From the IMG/VR virus record IMGVR_UViG_3300032316_000329, positions 1 through 64,000 of that record: 64,000 nucleotides of DNA. The stretch is one strand, 5' to 3'. The notes beneath the pieces were generated by a model that searched no databases, was not told the origin of the DNA, and saw nothing but the letters and a program-made list of their open reading frames with translations. This stretch comes from a virus. The number at the start of each line of letters is the position of its first letter. Position 1 is the first letter of the stretch. Of the stretch, positions 30,930 to 37,820 are shown one piece after another. A program made the position numbers and the translations under genes.

Positions 30930-31163
30930 ATGAAACTTGTACCTCTTGCTTCAAACCAAACCGAGTTGGAATTGAATGATGGCACCGTTGTCTTTTTCTC
31001 ATACAAGACTCCAGTTGCCGCATTTATTCCCGGTCTTGGTTATTACCGCACCGAGCACAAATGGTCAGTAACGACCTCGAAACATATTAACAAATGGATT
31101 CGCGGTCAAAATTGTAATACCATCAGCCAAGATTATCTTAATAACCTCGTAGGAGTAGCATAA
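30930..31163 (+). CDS. Conserved small phage protein (DUF8033-like)
   Basis: A 77-residue protein. LASNQTELELNDGTVVFFSY followed by KTPVAAFIPGLGYYRTE and TTSKHINKW is a pattern I recall from a small beta-barrel-like phage family of unknown function. It is the first gene after repeat copy C, with AAAGGA upstream. The stop overlaps the next start. Confidence 0.6.
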   Translation: MKLVPLASNQTELELNDGTVVFFSYKTPVAAFIPGLGYYRTEHKWSVTTSKHINKWIRGQNCNTISQDYLNNLVGVA

Positions 31164-31360
31164 TGTCCAGAATGTCCGATCTTGCTCTTGAAGTAGATGA
31201 GTTGGTGGTTCAGGCTATCGAGTCTGGCGCCCAGACGGAACGCCAAGTCCAAACGTATGTAAACGACCGTCTGGCGTTGACAATTGATATAGGTCAAATC
31301 AATCGCATCATAGGAGATTTCTATAGAGACGATTATTATAGTCAACACCATAACCAGTAG
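31163..31360 (+). CDS. Small helical protein
   Basis: A 65-residue acidic helical protein (LALEVDELVVQAIESGAQTE). It starts in a TAATG overlap; its TAG stop lies at the edge of repeat copy D. Function unknown. Confidence 0.5.
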   Translation: MSRMSDLALEVDELVVQAIESGAQTERQVQTYVNDRLALTIDIGQINRIIGDFYRDDYYSQHHNQ

Positions 31361-31427
31361 GTGCGACAACGTGTCGCATCTGTTTACAAACGATTTCGCT
31401 TGCCTTATCCGTCCTTTGTGTTATAAT
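31357..31427 (+). repeat. PeSL-like stem-loop/promoter cassette, copy D
   Basis: The hairpin is TGCGACA (31362-31368), ACG loop, TGTCGCA (31372-31378), followed by TTTACAAACGATTT. The promoter is TTGCCT (31400-31405), 16 bases and a perfect TATAAT (31422-31427), the strongest -10 of the four copies. Confidence 0.8.
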
Positions 31428-31459
31428 ATCCGTATTAAATGATGAAAAAGGAGTTAAAT

Positions 31460-32026
31460 ATGCCTAGAGTGTCCGCTTCCAATGGTGTCCGTCCTGAGAT
31501 CCGCGCCCTTGCGGTTCTTGTAATGGGTAAGACTGTTACGCCTGCCGAAATTAATGCCCATGTCGGTACTGGTGACTATGCTGCCAAGTATGTCTCGTTC
31601 CTTAATACTCGGTATGGTTTCACTATTACTGCCAACAAAGATGGCCGCAAGGTTGTCTCCTATACTATGATTGCTGAGCCTGCTAATGCTGCCGACCTTC
31701 GTGGTGCTACTCCTAAGGCACCTAAGGCCAAGGCTGTTAAGGCGCCTAAGGTTAAGACAAACATTGCTCAACCTACTTTTGTTCCTAAGGTTGCTGCCTC
31801 AACGGCAGAGATTGCCGATATCAAGGCAAAGAACCTTGAGACAATGAAAAAGGTTGCTGCTAAGTTTAAACCTACTAAGGCAACTAAGAAGGTTAGTAAG
31901 AAAAAGACCCGTGAGTTTGATGATGTTACTGAACAGTTCGGTACATCTGGTGAGGTTGGTACCTCATTCTCGGTTGAACGTGACTGGGATTCCATCGATG
32001 GTCTGGATCTTCAGAAATTGCTCTAA
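31460..32026 (+). CDS. Unknown early protein, possible DNA-binding N-terminus
   Basis: A 188-residue protein. Residues 1-70 read like a winged-helix fold (RPEIRALAVLVMGKTVTPAE then VGTGDYAAKYVSFLNTRYG), followed by an Ala/Lys/Pro-rich linker and an acidic C-terminus. The ATG at 31460 is chosen because AAGGAG lies directly upstream; two in-frame ATGs at 31439 and 31442 precede that site. It is the first gene behind the strongest PeSL-like promoter, so probably a highly expressed early gene. A transcriptional role is a guess. Confidence 0.55.
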   Translation: MPRVSASNGVRPEIRALAVLVMGKTVTPAEINAHVGTGDYAAKYVSFLNTRYGFTITANKDGRKVVSYTMIAEPANAADLRGATPKAPKAKAVKAPKVKTNIAQPTFVPKVAASTAEIADIKAKNLETMKKVAAKFKPTKATKKVSKKKTREFDDVTEQFGTSGEVGTSFSVERDWDSIDGLDLQKLL

Positions 32027-32042
32027 TATCAGGAGTGCTAAC

Positions 32043-32390
32043 ATGGCCTATATGAAGTTCCGTTATAAGACTACACGTAATCCCAGTAACTCTGGTGTTT
32101 ATCCGTGTCCGTCAGAGGCAGAATATATTGGCCATGTTTTACGTTTTTCATGGTTGTCCGAGAATGAATTTGGTTTAACTACAGGTGATATAGATGCTCC
32201 AGTCCGCATACTTGATAAACGAAACATTATTAAAGCATGGATCGACCGGTCAAATCGTGGCGATAATGTTAAAATCGTTGATAAAAAATATGTTGTAACT
32301 GCTGGTCAATTCAATCGTTATTCGTGTACCTGTACCGCATATAAATGGCGTAAGAAATGTTCTCATACTGATGAGGTGAAACATGCCTGA
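32043..32390 (+). CDS. SWIM zinc-finger-like protein
   Basis: A 115-residue protein ending in YSCTCTAYKWRKKCSHTDEV, a C-x-C...C-x-H arrangement like the SWIM zinc finger. The upstream part is beta-rich with VRILDKRNIIKAWIDR. The ATG at 32043 follows CAGGAG. SWIM domains bind DNA or proteins in recombination and ubiquitin systems; the role here is unknown. Confidence 0.6.
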   Translation: MAYMKFRYKTTRNPSNSGVYPCPSEAEYIGHVLRFSWLSENEFGLTTGDIDAPVRILDKRNIIKAWIDRSNRGDNVKIVDKKYVVTAGQFNRYSCTCTAYKWRKKCSHTDEVKHA

Positions 32391-32568
32391 GTTTCTGTCT
32401 AAAGATCCTGCGAAGGCATTAGTTGAGGTTAAAGAAAAGTTGTATGAACGGATTGATATACTCCGTTCTTGTATTAGTCCTGATGGTCCTATTGATCGTC
32501 TAGACCACCACTTTAATAATGAGGTAGAGTTTCTTACCGATATATTGGACTTAATCGAGAGGTCATAA
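32383..32568 (+). CDS. Small acidic helical protein
   Basis: A 61-residue helical protein (KDPAKALVEVKEKLYERIDI). It overlaps the SWIM-like gene by eight bases, and its stop overlaps the next start (TAATG). Function unknown. Confidence 0.5.
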   Translation: MPEFLSKDPAKALVEVKEKLYERIDILRSCISPDGPIDRLDHHFNNEVEFLTDILDLIERS

Positions 32569-32894
32569 TGGGTCCCAATCAGGCAGCAAGATTACTTATT
32601 ATGTCGGCCTATTTGTATTATCGATGTGATACAAATGTTATTGATGATGGTGAATATGATAAACTATCTTTATATGTTGCTAAGAACTGGGATAAACTGG
32701 ATAGCCAATTACAATGGCAGTTGGTGGACGCCGATGCTATTCGTGCTACTGGTAGTGGTATACTTATTACACAGATGGGCGTAGGTGCTGCCCTTGCCTG
32801 GTATAAAAAGAAGAAGAACAAAAACCTTAAAGGGTATAAAATGGATTGGATAGGTCCTCATCCTGAATTTAACTGTTTATATGCGGTGATATAA
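32568..32894 (+). CDS. Unknown small protein
   Basis: A 108-residue helical protein (N-terminal PNQAARLLIMSAYLYYRCDT; DDGEYDKLSLYVAKNWDKL) with a Lys-rich segment near residue 82. Coupled to its neighbour by overlap. The pattern VIDDGEYDKL also occurs in DNA ligase adenylation Ia-type segments, but no other ligase motif is present. Confidence 0.45.
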   Translation: MGPNQAARLLIMSAYLYYRCDTNVIDDGEYDKLSLYVAKNWDKLDSQLQWQLVDADAIRATGSGILITQMGVGAALAWYKKKKNKNLKGYKMDWIGPHPEFNCLYAVI

Positions 32895-32895
32895 T

Positions 32896-33438
32896 ATGAA
32901 TATGTTTTATCTTTCTACTCGTCCTCATGAATGTGCGGAATGGTCCGTCAATTCTCATTGTGTTAAGATGATCCTTGAGAGTGCCCAACTACTATCAACC
33001 GCACATCGGTTGCTCGACGGTGTAGAGTATACCGACAAGACAAAGACAGGTCGCAATATAAAGCGTTGGCGCCTGGAAGACTGGCGTGAGAATAAACTTT
33101 ATTCTGCTACGCATATTAATCATCCTTGTGCTGTGTGGTGCCGTGAGAACTCTGCTAACTATCGCTGGTTACATGACCTTACAATAGAGTATTGCCGCGA
33201 ATATACCTATCGTTATGGCAAAACGCATAAGATTGAAGAGACAGGTCTATTATCGGACCTATCGATGTCGCCACATAATATAAAAAGATCCACTTTAACA
33301 ACACCTCCAAGTGCCATGGATCCTAAATATATCATATCAAAAGATCCGATAATCAACTATCGGAACTATTACAAGGTCGGTAAGACGCACCTACATAAGT
33401 GGAAGAACCGTCAGCCGCCAGCATGGATTATGGAGTGA
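32896..33438 (+). CDS. Conserved phage protein with Cys/His-rich core
   Basis: A 180-residue protein. MFYLSTRPHECAEWSVNSHC then VKMILESAQLLSTAHRLL is the start of a family common in large phages that I cannot name with confidence; ATHINHPCAVWCRENSANYR is a second conserved block. The His and Cys residues suggest metal binding or an active site. Starts two bases after the previous stop. Confidence 0.55.
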   Translation: MNMFYLSTRPHECAEWSVNSHCVKMILESAQLLSTAHRLLDGVEYTDKTKTGRNIKRWRLEDWRENKLYSATHINHPCAVWCRENSANYRWLHDLTIEYCREYTYRYGKTHKIEETGLLSDLSMSPHNIKRSTLTTPPSAMDPKYIISKDPIINYRNYYKVGKTHLHKWKNRQPPAWIME

Positions 33439-33441
33439 TAA

Positions 33442-33636
33442 ATGCCAACATATTCGTTTCGTGATAAGAATACAGGTAATGAGTTTGATGCTTTCGTTTC
33501 TATTGCTGAAATAGAAAGATTTTTAGAGGACAATCCTCACCTTGAAAAATTAATTTCAGCACCATGCTTTCTAGGTGCTAATATGAATGGCGGTATTGGT
33601 AATAATAAACCATATGACCCAAAAGGTAAATCGTGA
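33442..33636 (+). CDS. Small FmdB-like protein, paralog 1
   Basis: A 64-residue protein whose start (PTYSFRDKNTGNEFDAFVSI) resembles small T4-like phage proteins annotated as FmdB-like, but without the zinc-ribbon cysteines. The next gene encodes a paralog with the same frame of conserved residues (Y-x-F-x-D-K-N-T, PHLE, then N-x-G). Confidence 0.55.
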   Translation: MPTYSFRDKNTGNEFDAFVSIAEIERFLEDNPHLEKLISAPCFLGANMNGGIGNNKPYDPKGKS

Positions 33637-33899
33637 TGGCTAATTATACATTTAAAGATAAGAATACCAGTGAAGAGACAACCGTTTGGTTGTCTTTCTC
33701 CGAACATGACACATACCTTAATGACAAACCACATCTAGAACAAGTTATTAAATCTGCTACCGTTGTCGATCCCGTTAATATCGGTGTCACACAACCACCA
33801 ACTGATTTCCAAAAGCACGTATTGGGCCGTATTAAGTCGGCAGTACCACAGGCAGATGCCGTTGGTAGTAAGCGATGGCATATTCCTAAGGAGATTTAA
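33636..33899 (+). CDS. Small FmdB-like protein, paralog 2
   Basis: An 87-residue paralog of the preceding protein: ANYTFKDKNTSEETTVWLSF matches PTYSFRDKNTGNEFDAFVSI of its neighbour. It has an added C-terminal tail of about 40 residues (FQKHVLGRIKSAVPQADA) of the kind seen in the T4-like family near the head. The ATG at 33636 overlaps the previous stop. A terminator follows. Confidence 0.55.
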   Translation: MANYTFKDKNTSEETTVWLSFSEHDTYLNDKPHLEQVIKSATVVDPVNIGVTQPPTDFQKHVLGRIKSAVPQADAVGSKRWHIPKEI

Positions 33900-33932
33900 A
33901 CGCTGTCTACCGACACACCTAGAAAAAAGTTT

Positions 33933-33970
33933 AGAGGTCGCTCCCGTAAAAAGGAGTCGACCTCTTTTTG
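33933..33970 (+). terminator. Terminator before phoH
   Basis: AGAGGTCG (33933-33940) pairs with CGACCTCT (33958-33965), with an inner CTCC/GGAG extension, followed by TTTTG. It ends the long early operon started by the PeSL-like cassettes. Confidence 0.85.
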
Positions 33971-34010
33971 TTATGACGATGCGAATAACAATAAAAATAA
34001 AGGTAAGTAT

Positions 34011-34727
34011 ATGTCAAGAAAGAGTAGAAGAAATAATAACCAATCGCATGAGAACCAAAATCACGCTGAAAAAAATCATTTTGAATTGCGTCATATTAAA
34101 CCACTTACAGTAAACCAAGAGAGAGTGTTTGACGCTTATTATGCTGGCCAAAATCTCATGCTACATGGTTATGCCGGTACCGGTAAAACTTTTCTATCAT
34201 CATATCTAGCAATAAAGGACGTTTTAACACAGGACATATATAAGAAGGTCGTTATCATCCGCTCCGTAGTTCCATCCAGAGACATGGGTTTTCTACCAGG
34301 AACCGAGAAACAAAAAGCGGAAGTATATGAACAACCTTACCAGGAAATTTGTGATGATTTATTTGGTCGTGGTGATGGATATAAAATATTGAAGTTAAAG
34401 GGCCTCGTTGAGTTTACTACCACTTCCTTCTTGCGTGGTACTACATTTAACGATAGTATTATCATTGTTGACGAGTGCAATAATATGTCATTCCAAGAGA
34501 TTGATACAGTTATGACCAGAATTGGCACTAACTCCCGTATCATCTTTTGTGGTGATTATCGCCAGTCTGATTTGGTTAAACCACATGATAAGACAGGTAT
34601 TAGAGAGTTGATGGCCGTTACTCGCCGTATGCCATCATTTGACCATGTTGAATTTAATATTGAGGACATCGTTAGAAGCGGTGTTGTGAAAGAATACATT
34701 ATTCAAAAAACCGAAATGGGACTATAA
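34011..34727 (+). CDS. phoH: PhoH-like ATPase
   Basis: A 238-residue P-loop ATPase. Walker A is GYAGTGKT, Walker B is IIIVDECNN, and sensor-like CGDYRQSDL follows; RSVVPSRDMGFLPG is a conserved PhoH block. The first 35 residues are a basic Asn/His-rich extension. phoH is one of the commonest auxiliary genes in marine and freshwater phages. Its role is unsettled; a link to phosphate stress has been proposed and would suit the plcP/agt pair here. Isolated between a terminator and a late-type promoter. Confidence 0.88.
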   Translation: MSRKSRRNNNQSHENQNHAEKNHFELRHIKPLTVNQERVFDAYYAGQNLMLHGYAGTGKTFLSSYLAIKDVLTQDIYKKVVIIRSVVPSRDMGFLPGTEKQKAEVYEQPYQEICDDLFGRGDGYKILKLKGLVEFTTTSFLRGTTFNDSIIIVDECNNMSFQEIDTVMTRIGTNSRIIFCGDYRQSDLVKPHDKTGIRELMAVTRRMPSFDHVEFNIEDIVRSGVVKEYIIQKTEMGL

Positions 34728-34741
34728 CAGTTTACATGTTT

Positions 34742-34749
34742 CATAAATA
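34742..34749 (+). promoter_or_regulatory. Late-type promoter CATAAATA
   Basis: CATAAATA differs from the T4 late octamer at one base and lies 24 bases before the ATG of the virion protein gene, which has a strong CGGAGG ribosome binding site. Confidence 0.55.
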
Positions 34750-34773
34750 GAATATAAACCCATCGGAGGTCCA

Positions 34774-36411
34774 ATGTCAGTAGATTACATAGTCAACGAA
34801 CACCAAATTTTACCGGAGGGTAATGTTAGGGGTTCAGCAGTATTCGATGTTACAATGGTGGCCACCTCCGATGGGCAACTCGTTACAAATACTAATCCTC
34901 TACCCGTTACCCTCGGCAACTCAGCTATTCAAATTACCTCTAATAATGTCAATGTTACTGTTCCAAATACTATTACGGTAAACTCATCAACTAATGATCC
35001 AATTCACGTTCATATTACTGAAGTCGGGGCAAGCGGTAATCTACAGTTTTCTTACATGCCTATTGGTGGTAACGTCAGTATCTTCCAAAGCACAGGTGCT
35101 GCTATCAATACAGCAAATCCTCTACCGGTCACCGCTGCTATTACAGGCACAGTAACCTCCACTCCAGTAGCAGGCGCATCTGATGCTTTTGGTAGGTTGA
35201 GAACCTCAGATGGATTTACTCTTGGTGACTATAAACACACATATGGTATTGATCCAAACTTCATTGATGAATTTGGTCCTGGTGCTAATGTCATTCACAT
35301 ATCTAATCAAGCAGCAGCCAGATTATCAACAAACAATAGCCCAAGCAGTTATGCTATTCACCAGACGAAACAATATCACAACTATATGCCTGGTAAAAGT
35401 CAGCTAATCAAATCAACAATCAATTTCTATAATGCTACTGCTAACGTAACAAAGAGAACCGGTTACTTTGATGCTAACAATGGTATCTACTTTGAGCAAG
35501 CAGGCAATAGCACATTAAGTCTGGTTATTAGATCGGATACAAGTGGCACAATCACAGAACGCAGAGTACCACAAGCACAATGGAATATGGATACTTGTAA
35601 TACATCCATCACTGGTACTGTAACAGGTAACGTTGGTAGTTTTAATCTTGATATCAGCAATACACAAATCTTCTGGACCGATTTTCAATGGCTCGGTGTT
35701 GGTCGTGTAAGAACAGGTTTCGTACATAATGGTAATCTAATTGTAGCACATGAGTTCTATAACAGCAATTTCTTACCAACCGTTTATATGAGTAATCCTA
35801 ATCTACCAGTTCGTTGTGAGATTAGAAACACTGGTGCCACCACTGGTGCTTACTTTGACCAAATTTGTGCCACTGTTATTTCAGAAGGTGGATATGTTGA
35901 GAGTGGTATTGACTGGGCTATTACAACAGGTAGTGCGGCACAATCAGTAACAACAGCAAGCGGTAACTATCCTCTTATAGCAATTCGTCTAAAGAATAAC
36001 TTTAGAACATATCCAAACAGAGTTACCGTTCGTATGGGCAATATAAATGTGTATGCTGAAAACTATCCAGCATATTGGAAACTTATTAAGTTAGCCAATA
36101 CTGCCGGTATAACGCTTGCTAACACAACATGGATTAGTGCTGATACCGACTCAGCAGTTGAGTATAATCTAACAGGAACTGCTATGGTGGGTGGTGATGA
36201 GATGGATAATGGTATTGTTGGCACAAGCAGTCCTGGTGGTTCCGCTAAAGGTACAGGAACATCACCTGTCAATAATCCAAGTAGTGCCAAGAAAAACTTT
36301 ATTGCTCAAAACATCGCATCATCCAACTCTGAAATATATGTAGTTGCTATTCAAGCGATTGGCGGAACATCCGATGTATGGGCAGGCATTCAATGGAGAG
36401 AGATTTACTAA
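34774..36411 (+). CDS. Virion structural protein (fibre/decoration-like)
   Basis: A 545-residue beta-rich protein with Asn, Thr, Ser and Gly dominance and no charge clusters, typical of phage surface fibres or capsid decorations. The N-terminal 125 residues contain repeats of the form TNTNPLPVTLG / NTANPLPVTAAI. The remainder resembles a large beta-sandwich domain conserved in structural proteins of T4-like phages. The late-type promoter upstream supports expression with virion genes. The precise location on the particle is unknown. Confidence 0.6.
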   Translation: MSVDYIVNEHQILPEGNVRGSAVFDVTMVATSDGQLVTNTNPLPVTLGNSAIQITSNNVNVTVPNTITVNSSTNDPIHVHITEVGASGNLQFSYMPIGGNVSIFQSTGAAINTANPLPVTAAITGTVTSTPVAGASDAFGRLRTSDGFTLGDYKHTYGIDPNFIDEFGPGANVIHISNQAAARLSTNNSPSSYAIHQTKQYHNYMPGKSQLIKSTINFYNATANVTKRTGYFDANNGIYFEQAGNSTLSLVIRSDTSGTITERRVPQAQWNMDTCNTSITGTVTGNVGSFNLDISNTQIFWTDFQWLGVGRVRTGFVHNGNLIVAHEFYNSNFLPTVYMSNPNLPVRCEIRNTGATTGAYFDQICATVISEGGYVESGIDWAITTGSAAQSVTTASGNYPLIAIRLKNNFRTYPNRVTVRMGNINVYAENYPAYWKLIKLANTAGITLANTTWISADTDSAVEYNLTGTAMVGGDEMDNGIVGTSSPGGSAKGTGTSPVNNPSSAKKNFIAQNIASSNSEIYVVAIQAIGGTSDVWAGIQWREIY

Positions 36412-36413
36412 GG

Positions 36414-36442
36414 TTGACAACTATATATTTGGAGTATATAAT
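36414..36442 (+). promoter_or_regulatory. Sigma70 early promoter for the nuclease gene
   Basis: TTGACA (36414-36419), 17 bases and TATAAT (36437-36442), a consensus promoter starting two bases after the virion-protein stop codon. Confidence 0.85.
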
Positions 36443-36481
36443 GGACGAAACAGTTGAGGAAGACTTTGATGTTGGATGTTA

Positions 36482-37162
36482 ATGAAAACTTTTAATCATG
36501 TAAACACCCAAAAATCTTTATGTGAACTGAATAGAGAAGAATATAATGGAAAACGATACTATGTCTCTCCAAACGGCATCAAATTACCATCCGTCACAAC
36601 TTTTTTATCGCATTTCAAAGGCGACTCCATCCTCAAATGGAGGAAAAAAGTGGGGGAAGAAGAAGCGAATAAAATATCAGCAAGAGCAAGTAGAAGAGGT
36701 ACAAAATTTCATTCGCTTATGGAATCTTATATCTCTAATCAGGAAAGGGATAGTTTTCTGAATGAAAACGTGATGCCTGATATGGTTCAGGCCTTTAATC
36801 AGTTTATTCCTATTCTTGACAGGGTTGATAATGTTCACTATTTGGAAACTATGCTCTATTCTGAAACACTCGGTCTTGCTGGCCAAGTGGACTGTATTGC
36901 CGAGTTTGATGGTATTCCTTCTATCATTGACTTTAAAACTTCTCTAAAACCTAAGAAAGAGGAATGGATTCTCAATTACTTTGAGCAATGTACCTGTTAT
37001 TCTTTGATGTATGAAGAAATGACTGGTGTGCAGGCCAAACAGATTGTGGTTCTTATATCAGTAGACCATGAAGAACCGCAGGTGTTTGTTAAGAGTCGTA
37101 GAGAATACATTCCTGAACTGGCCAATAAGGTCAAACAGTTTAAATCGGAGCATAATTTATGA
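36482..37162 (+). CDS. Cas4/RecB-like PD-(D/E)xK exonuclease
   Basis: A 226-residue nuclease of the RecB/Cas4-like type. Segment RASRRGTKFHSLMESY holds the conserved Gly-x-x-x-H motif, GQVDCIAEFDG the catalytic Asp and IIDFKTS the (D/E)xK; YFEQCTCYSLMYEE is the QxxxY helix. Phage members act in recombination or DNA end processing. The start is uncertain: the ATG at 36482 has GGA at suitable distance, while the in-frame ATG at 36476 does not. The stop overlaps the lipoprotein start. Confidence 0.8.
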   Translation: MKTFNHVNTQKSLCELNREEYNGKRYYVSPNGIKLPSVTTFLSHFKGDSILKWRKKVGEEEANKISARASRRGTKFHSLMESYISNQERDSFLNENVMPDMVQAFNQFIPILDRVDNVHYLETMLYSETLGLAGQVDCIAEFDGIPSIIDFKTSLKPKKEEWILNYFEQCTCYSLMYEEMTGVQAKQIVVLISVDHEEPQVFVKSRREYIPELANKVKQFKSEHNL

Positions 37163-37275
37163 AATACTTCCTACTAATAATGGTGTTTCTTTGTCTTGGC
37201 TTGTCTGGTTGCCATGAAGCCCTCGTCATCGGTGATTGCGCTATACGGGGTTCAACTAAAAATCCATGCAAATAA
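37159..37275 (+). CDS. Small lipoprotein
   Basis: A 38-residue protein with a lipoprotein signal peptide: MKYFLLIMVFLCLGLSGC ends in the lipobox LSGC (Cys18). The mature part has only 21 residues with two further cysteines. Size and topology suit an outer-membrane spanin (Rz1-type), but these usually lie next to the inner-membrane spanin, here 21 kb away. Superinfection exclusion is another option. It starts in an ATGA overlap with the nuclease stop. Confidence 0.5.
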   Translation: MKYFLLIMVFLCLGLSGCHEALVIGDCAIRGSTKNPCK

Positions 37276-37342
37276 TGGTTCAACAGACCATCGTGGTGTT
37301 GCTGCACCACAAATGGAAGAGTTTGAGAACCAAGTAGAATAA
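37214..37342 (+). CDS. Possible nested small ORF
   Basis: A 42-residue ORF starting inside the lipoprotein gene in another frame. Its C-terminal half (NNGSTDHRGVAAPQMEEFEN) reads like a real protein, but the N-terminal half may be incidental and there is no ribosome binding site. It may be the remnant of an older gene, or be joined by a frameshift. Confidence 0.25.
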   Translation: MKPSSSVIALYGVQLKIHANNGSTDHRGVAAPQMEEFENQVE

Positions 37343-37367
37343 ACTTGCCAAAAATTTCAATATATGT

Positions 37368-37375
37368 TATAAATA
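37368..37375 (+). promoter_or_regulatory. TATAAATA promoter element before the tmRNA
   Basis: An exact late-type octamer whose predicted transcript start (about 37382) coincides with the beginning of the tmRNA precursor. It could also serve as a sigma70 -10, but no good -35 is seen. Confidence 0.5.
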
Positions 37376-37380
37376 TATCT

Positions 37381-37625
37381 GCTTAGGTCGTTGAGAGACG
37401 TAGAATAAGCGGAAGAGACCTCGGGGCGGTACCGAGCGGGTCCACCATAAGCACATTAAGGTATGTTTAATTGGGCCCGAAATAGGATTGATCTACGTGG
37501 TAAAGGCGTAAGGAGACCGAAAGCAAACGTTAGGTGCCAACGATAACATTGCACCATTTGATATTGCTCTAGCAGCATAATCATTGGGCTGGTGACTTGC
37601 CTAGAAACAGAAAAGTCACACCTTT
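37381..37625 (+). ncRNA. ssrA: Circularly permuted (two-piece) tmRNA
   Basis: The acceptor piece comes first: CGGGTCC at 37437-37443, A, then encoded CCA (37445-37447). After a 25-base spacer the coding piece starts GGGCCCG (37473-37479), which pairs with CGGGTCC to make a 7-bp acceptor stem whose third pair is G-U, the alanyl-tRNA synthetase identity element. A D-arm-like AGGATTGAT follows. TCTACGT (37492-37498) pairs with ACGTAGA (37398-37404) as helix P2. The resume codon GCC (37536) opens a tag of 14 codons, ANDNIAPFDIALAA, ending in TAA (37578-37580). This order is that of alphaproteobacterial tmRNA, which rescues stalled ribosomes and tags proteins for proteolysis. The T-arm (CTCGG, 7-base loop, CCGAG) lacks the usual TTC loop. 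End positions are approximate; a 7-bp hairpin at 37592-37619 closes the 3' side. Confidence 0.9.
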
Positions 37626-37670
37626 TCCATCACTGTGTTTTACCGCACATGCAAAATTGACTCTTCCATA

Positions 37671-37677
37671 CTAAATA
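37671..37677 (+). promoter_or_regulatory. Late-type promoter element CTAAATA
   Basis: CTAAATA lies 25 bases before the next ATG, with CAGGAGAGAG as ribosome binding site between them. Confidence 0.5.
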
Positions 37678-37702
37678 ATTTTGTAAGAAACAGGAGAGAG
37701 TT

Positions 37703-37804
37703 ATGATTACCTTACTAAAAACCACCTTGACAGTTCTAGTAGTTTCTGCTATAATCTTTCCTGTAATGACACTTGCCGCACACGCACAAGTCATTTTCTG
37801 CTAA
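37703..37804 (+). CDS. Signal-peptide-like mini-protein
   Basis: A 33-residue peptide that is almost entirely a Sec signal peptide (Lys, a hydrophobic core, then AHA before QVIFC). Cleavage would leave five residues. It has a strong ribosome binding site and its own late-type promoter. It may act as a membrane peptide. Function unknown. Confidence 0.5.
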   Translation: MITLLKTTLTVLVVSAIIFPVMTLAAHAQVIFC

Positions 37805-37820
37805 TACATAGGACTATATT

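Noticed and set aside
28909-31427. The four hairpin repeats as a CRISPR array
   Set aside because: Spacing is irregular (hundreds of bases to more than a kilobase), genes lie between copies, and each copy carries a promoter. No Cas genes are present.
32568-32894. DNA ligase adenylation domain fragment
   Set aside because: The DDGEYDKL segment looks like a ligase Ia motif, but the protein is too small and has no KxDG or other ligase motif.
36441-36482. 13-codon ORF reading MDETVEEDFDVGC before the Cas4/RecB-like nuclease
   Set aside because: Its ATG overlaps the -10 box, so the expected transcript starts after it. It is not counted as a leader peptide.
37275-37337. 20-residue ORF reading MVQQTIVVLLHHKWKSLRTK
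   Set aside because: No ribosome binding site, lies across the end of two better frames, and has unremarkable sequence.
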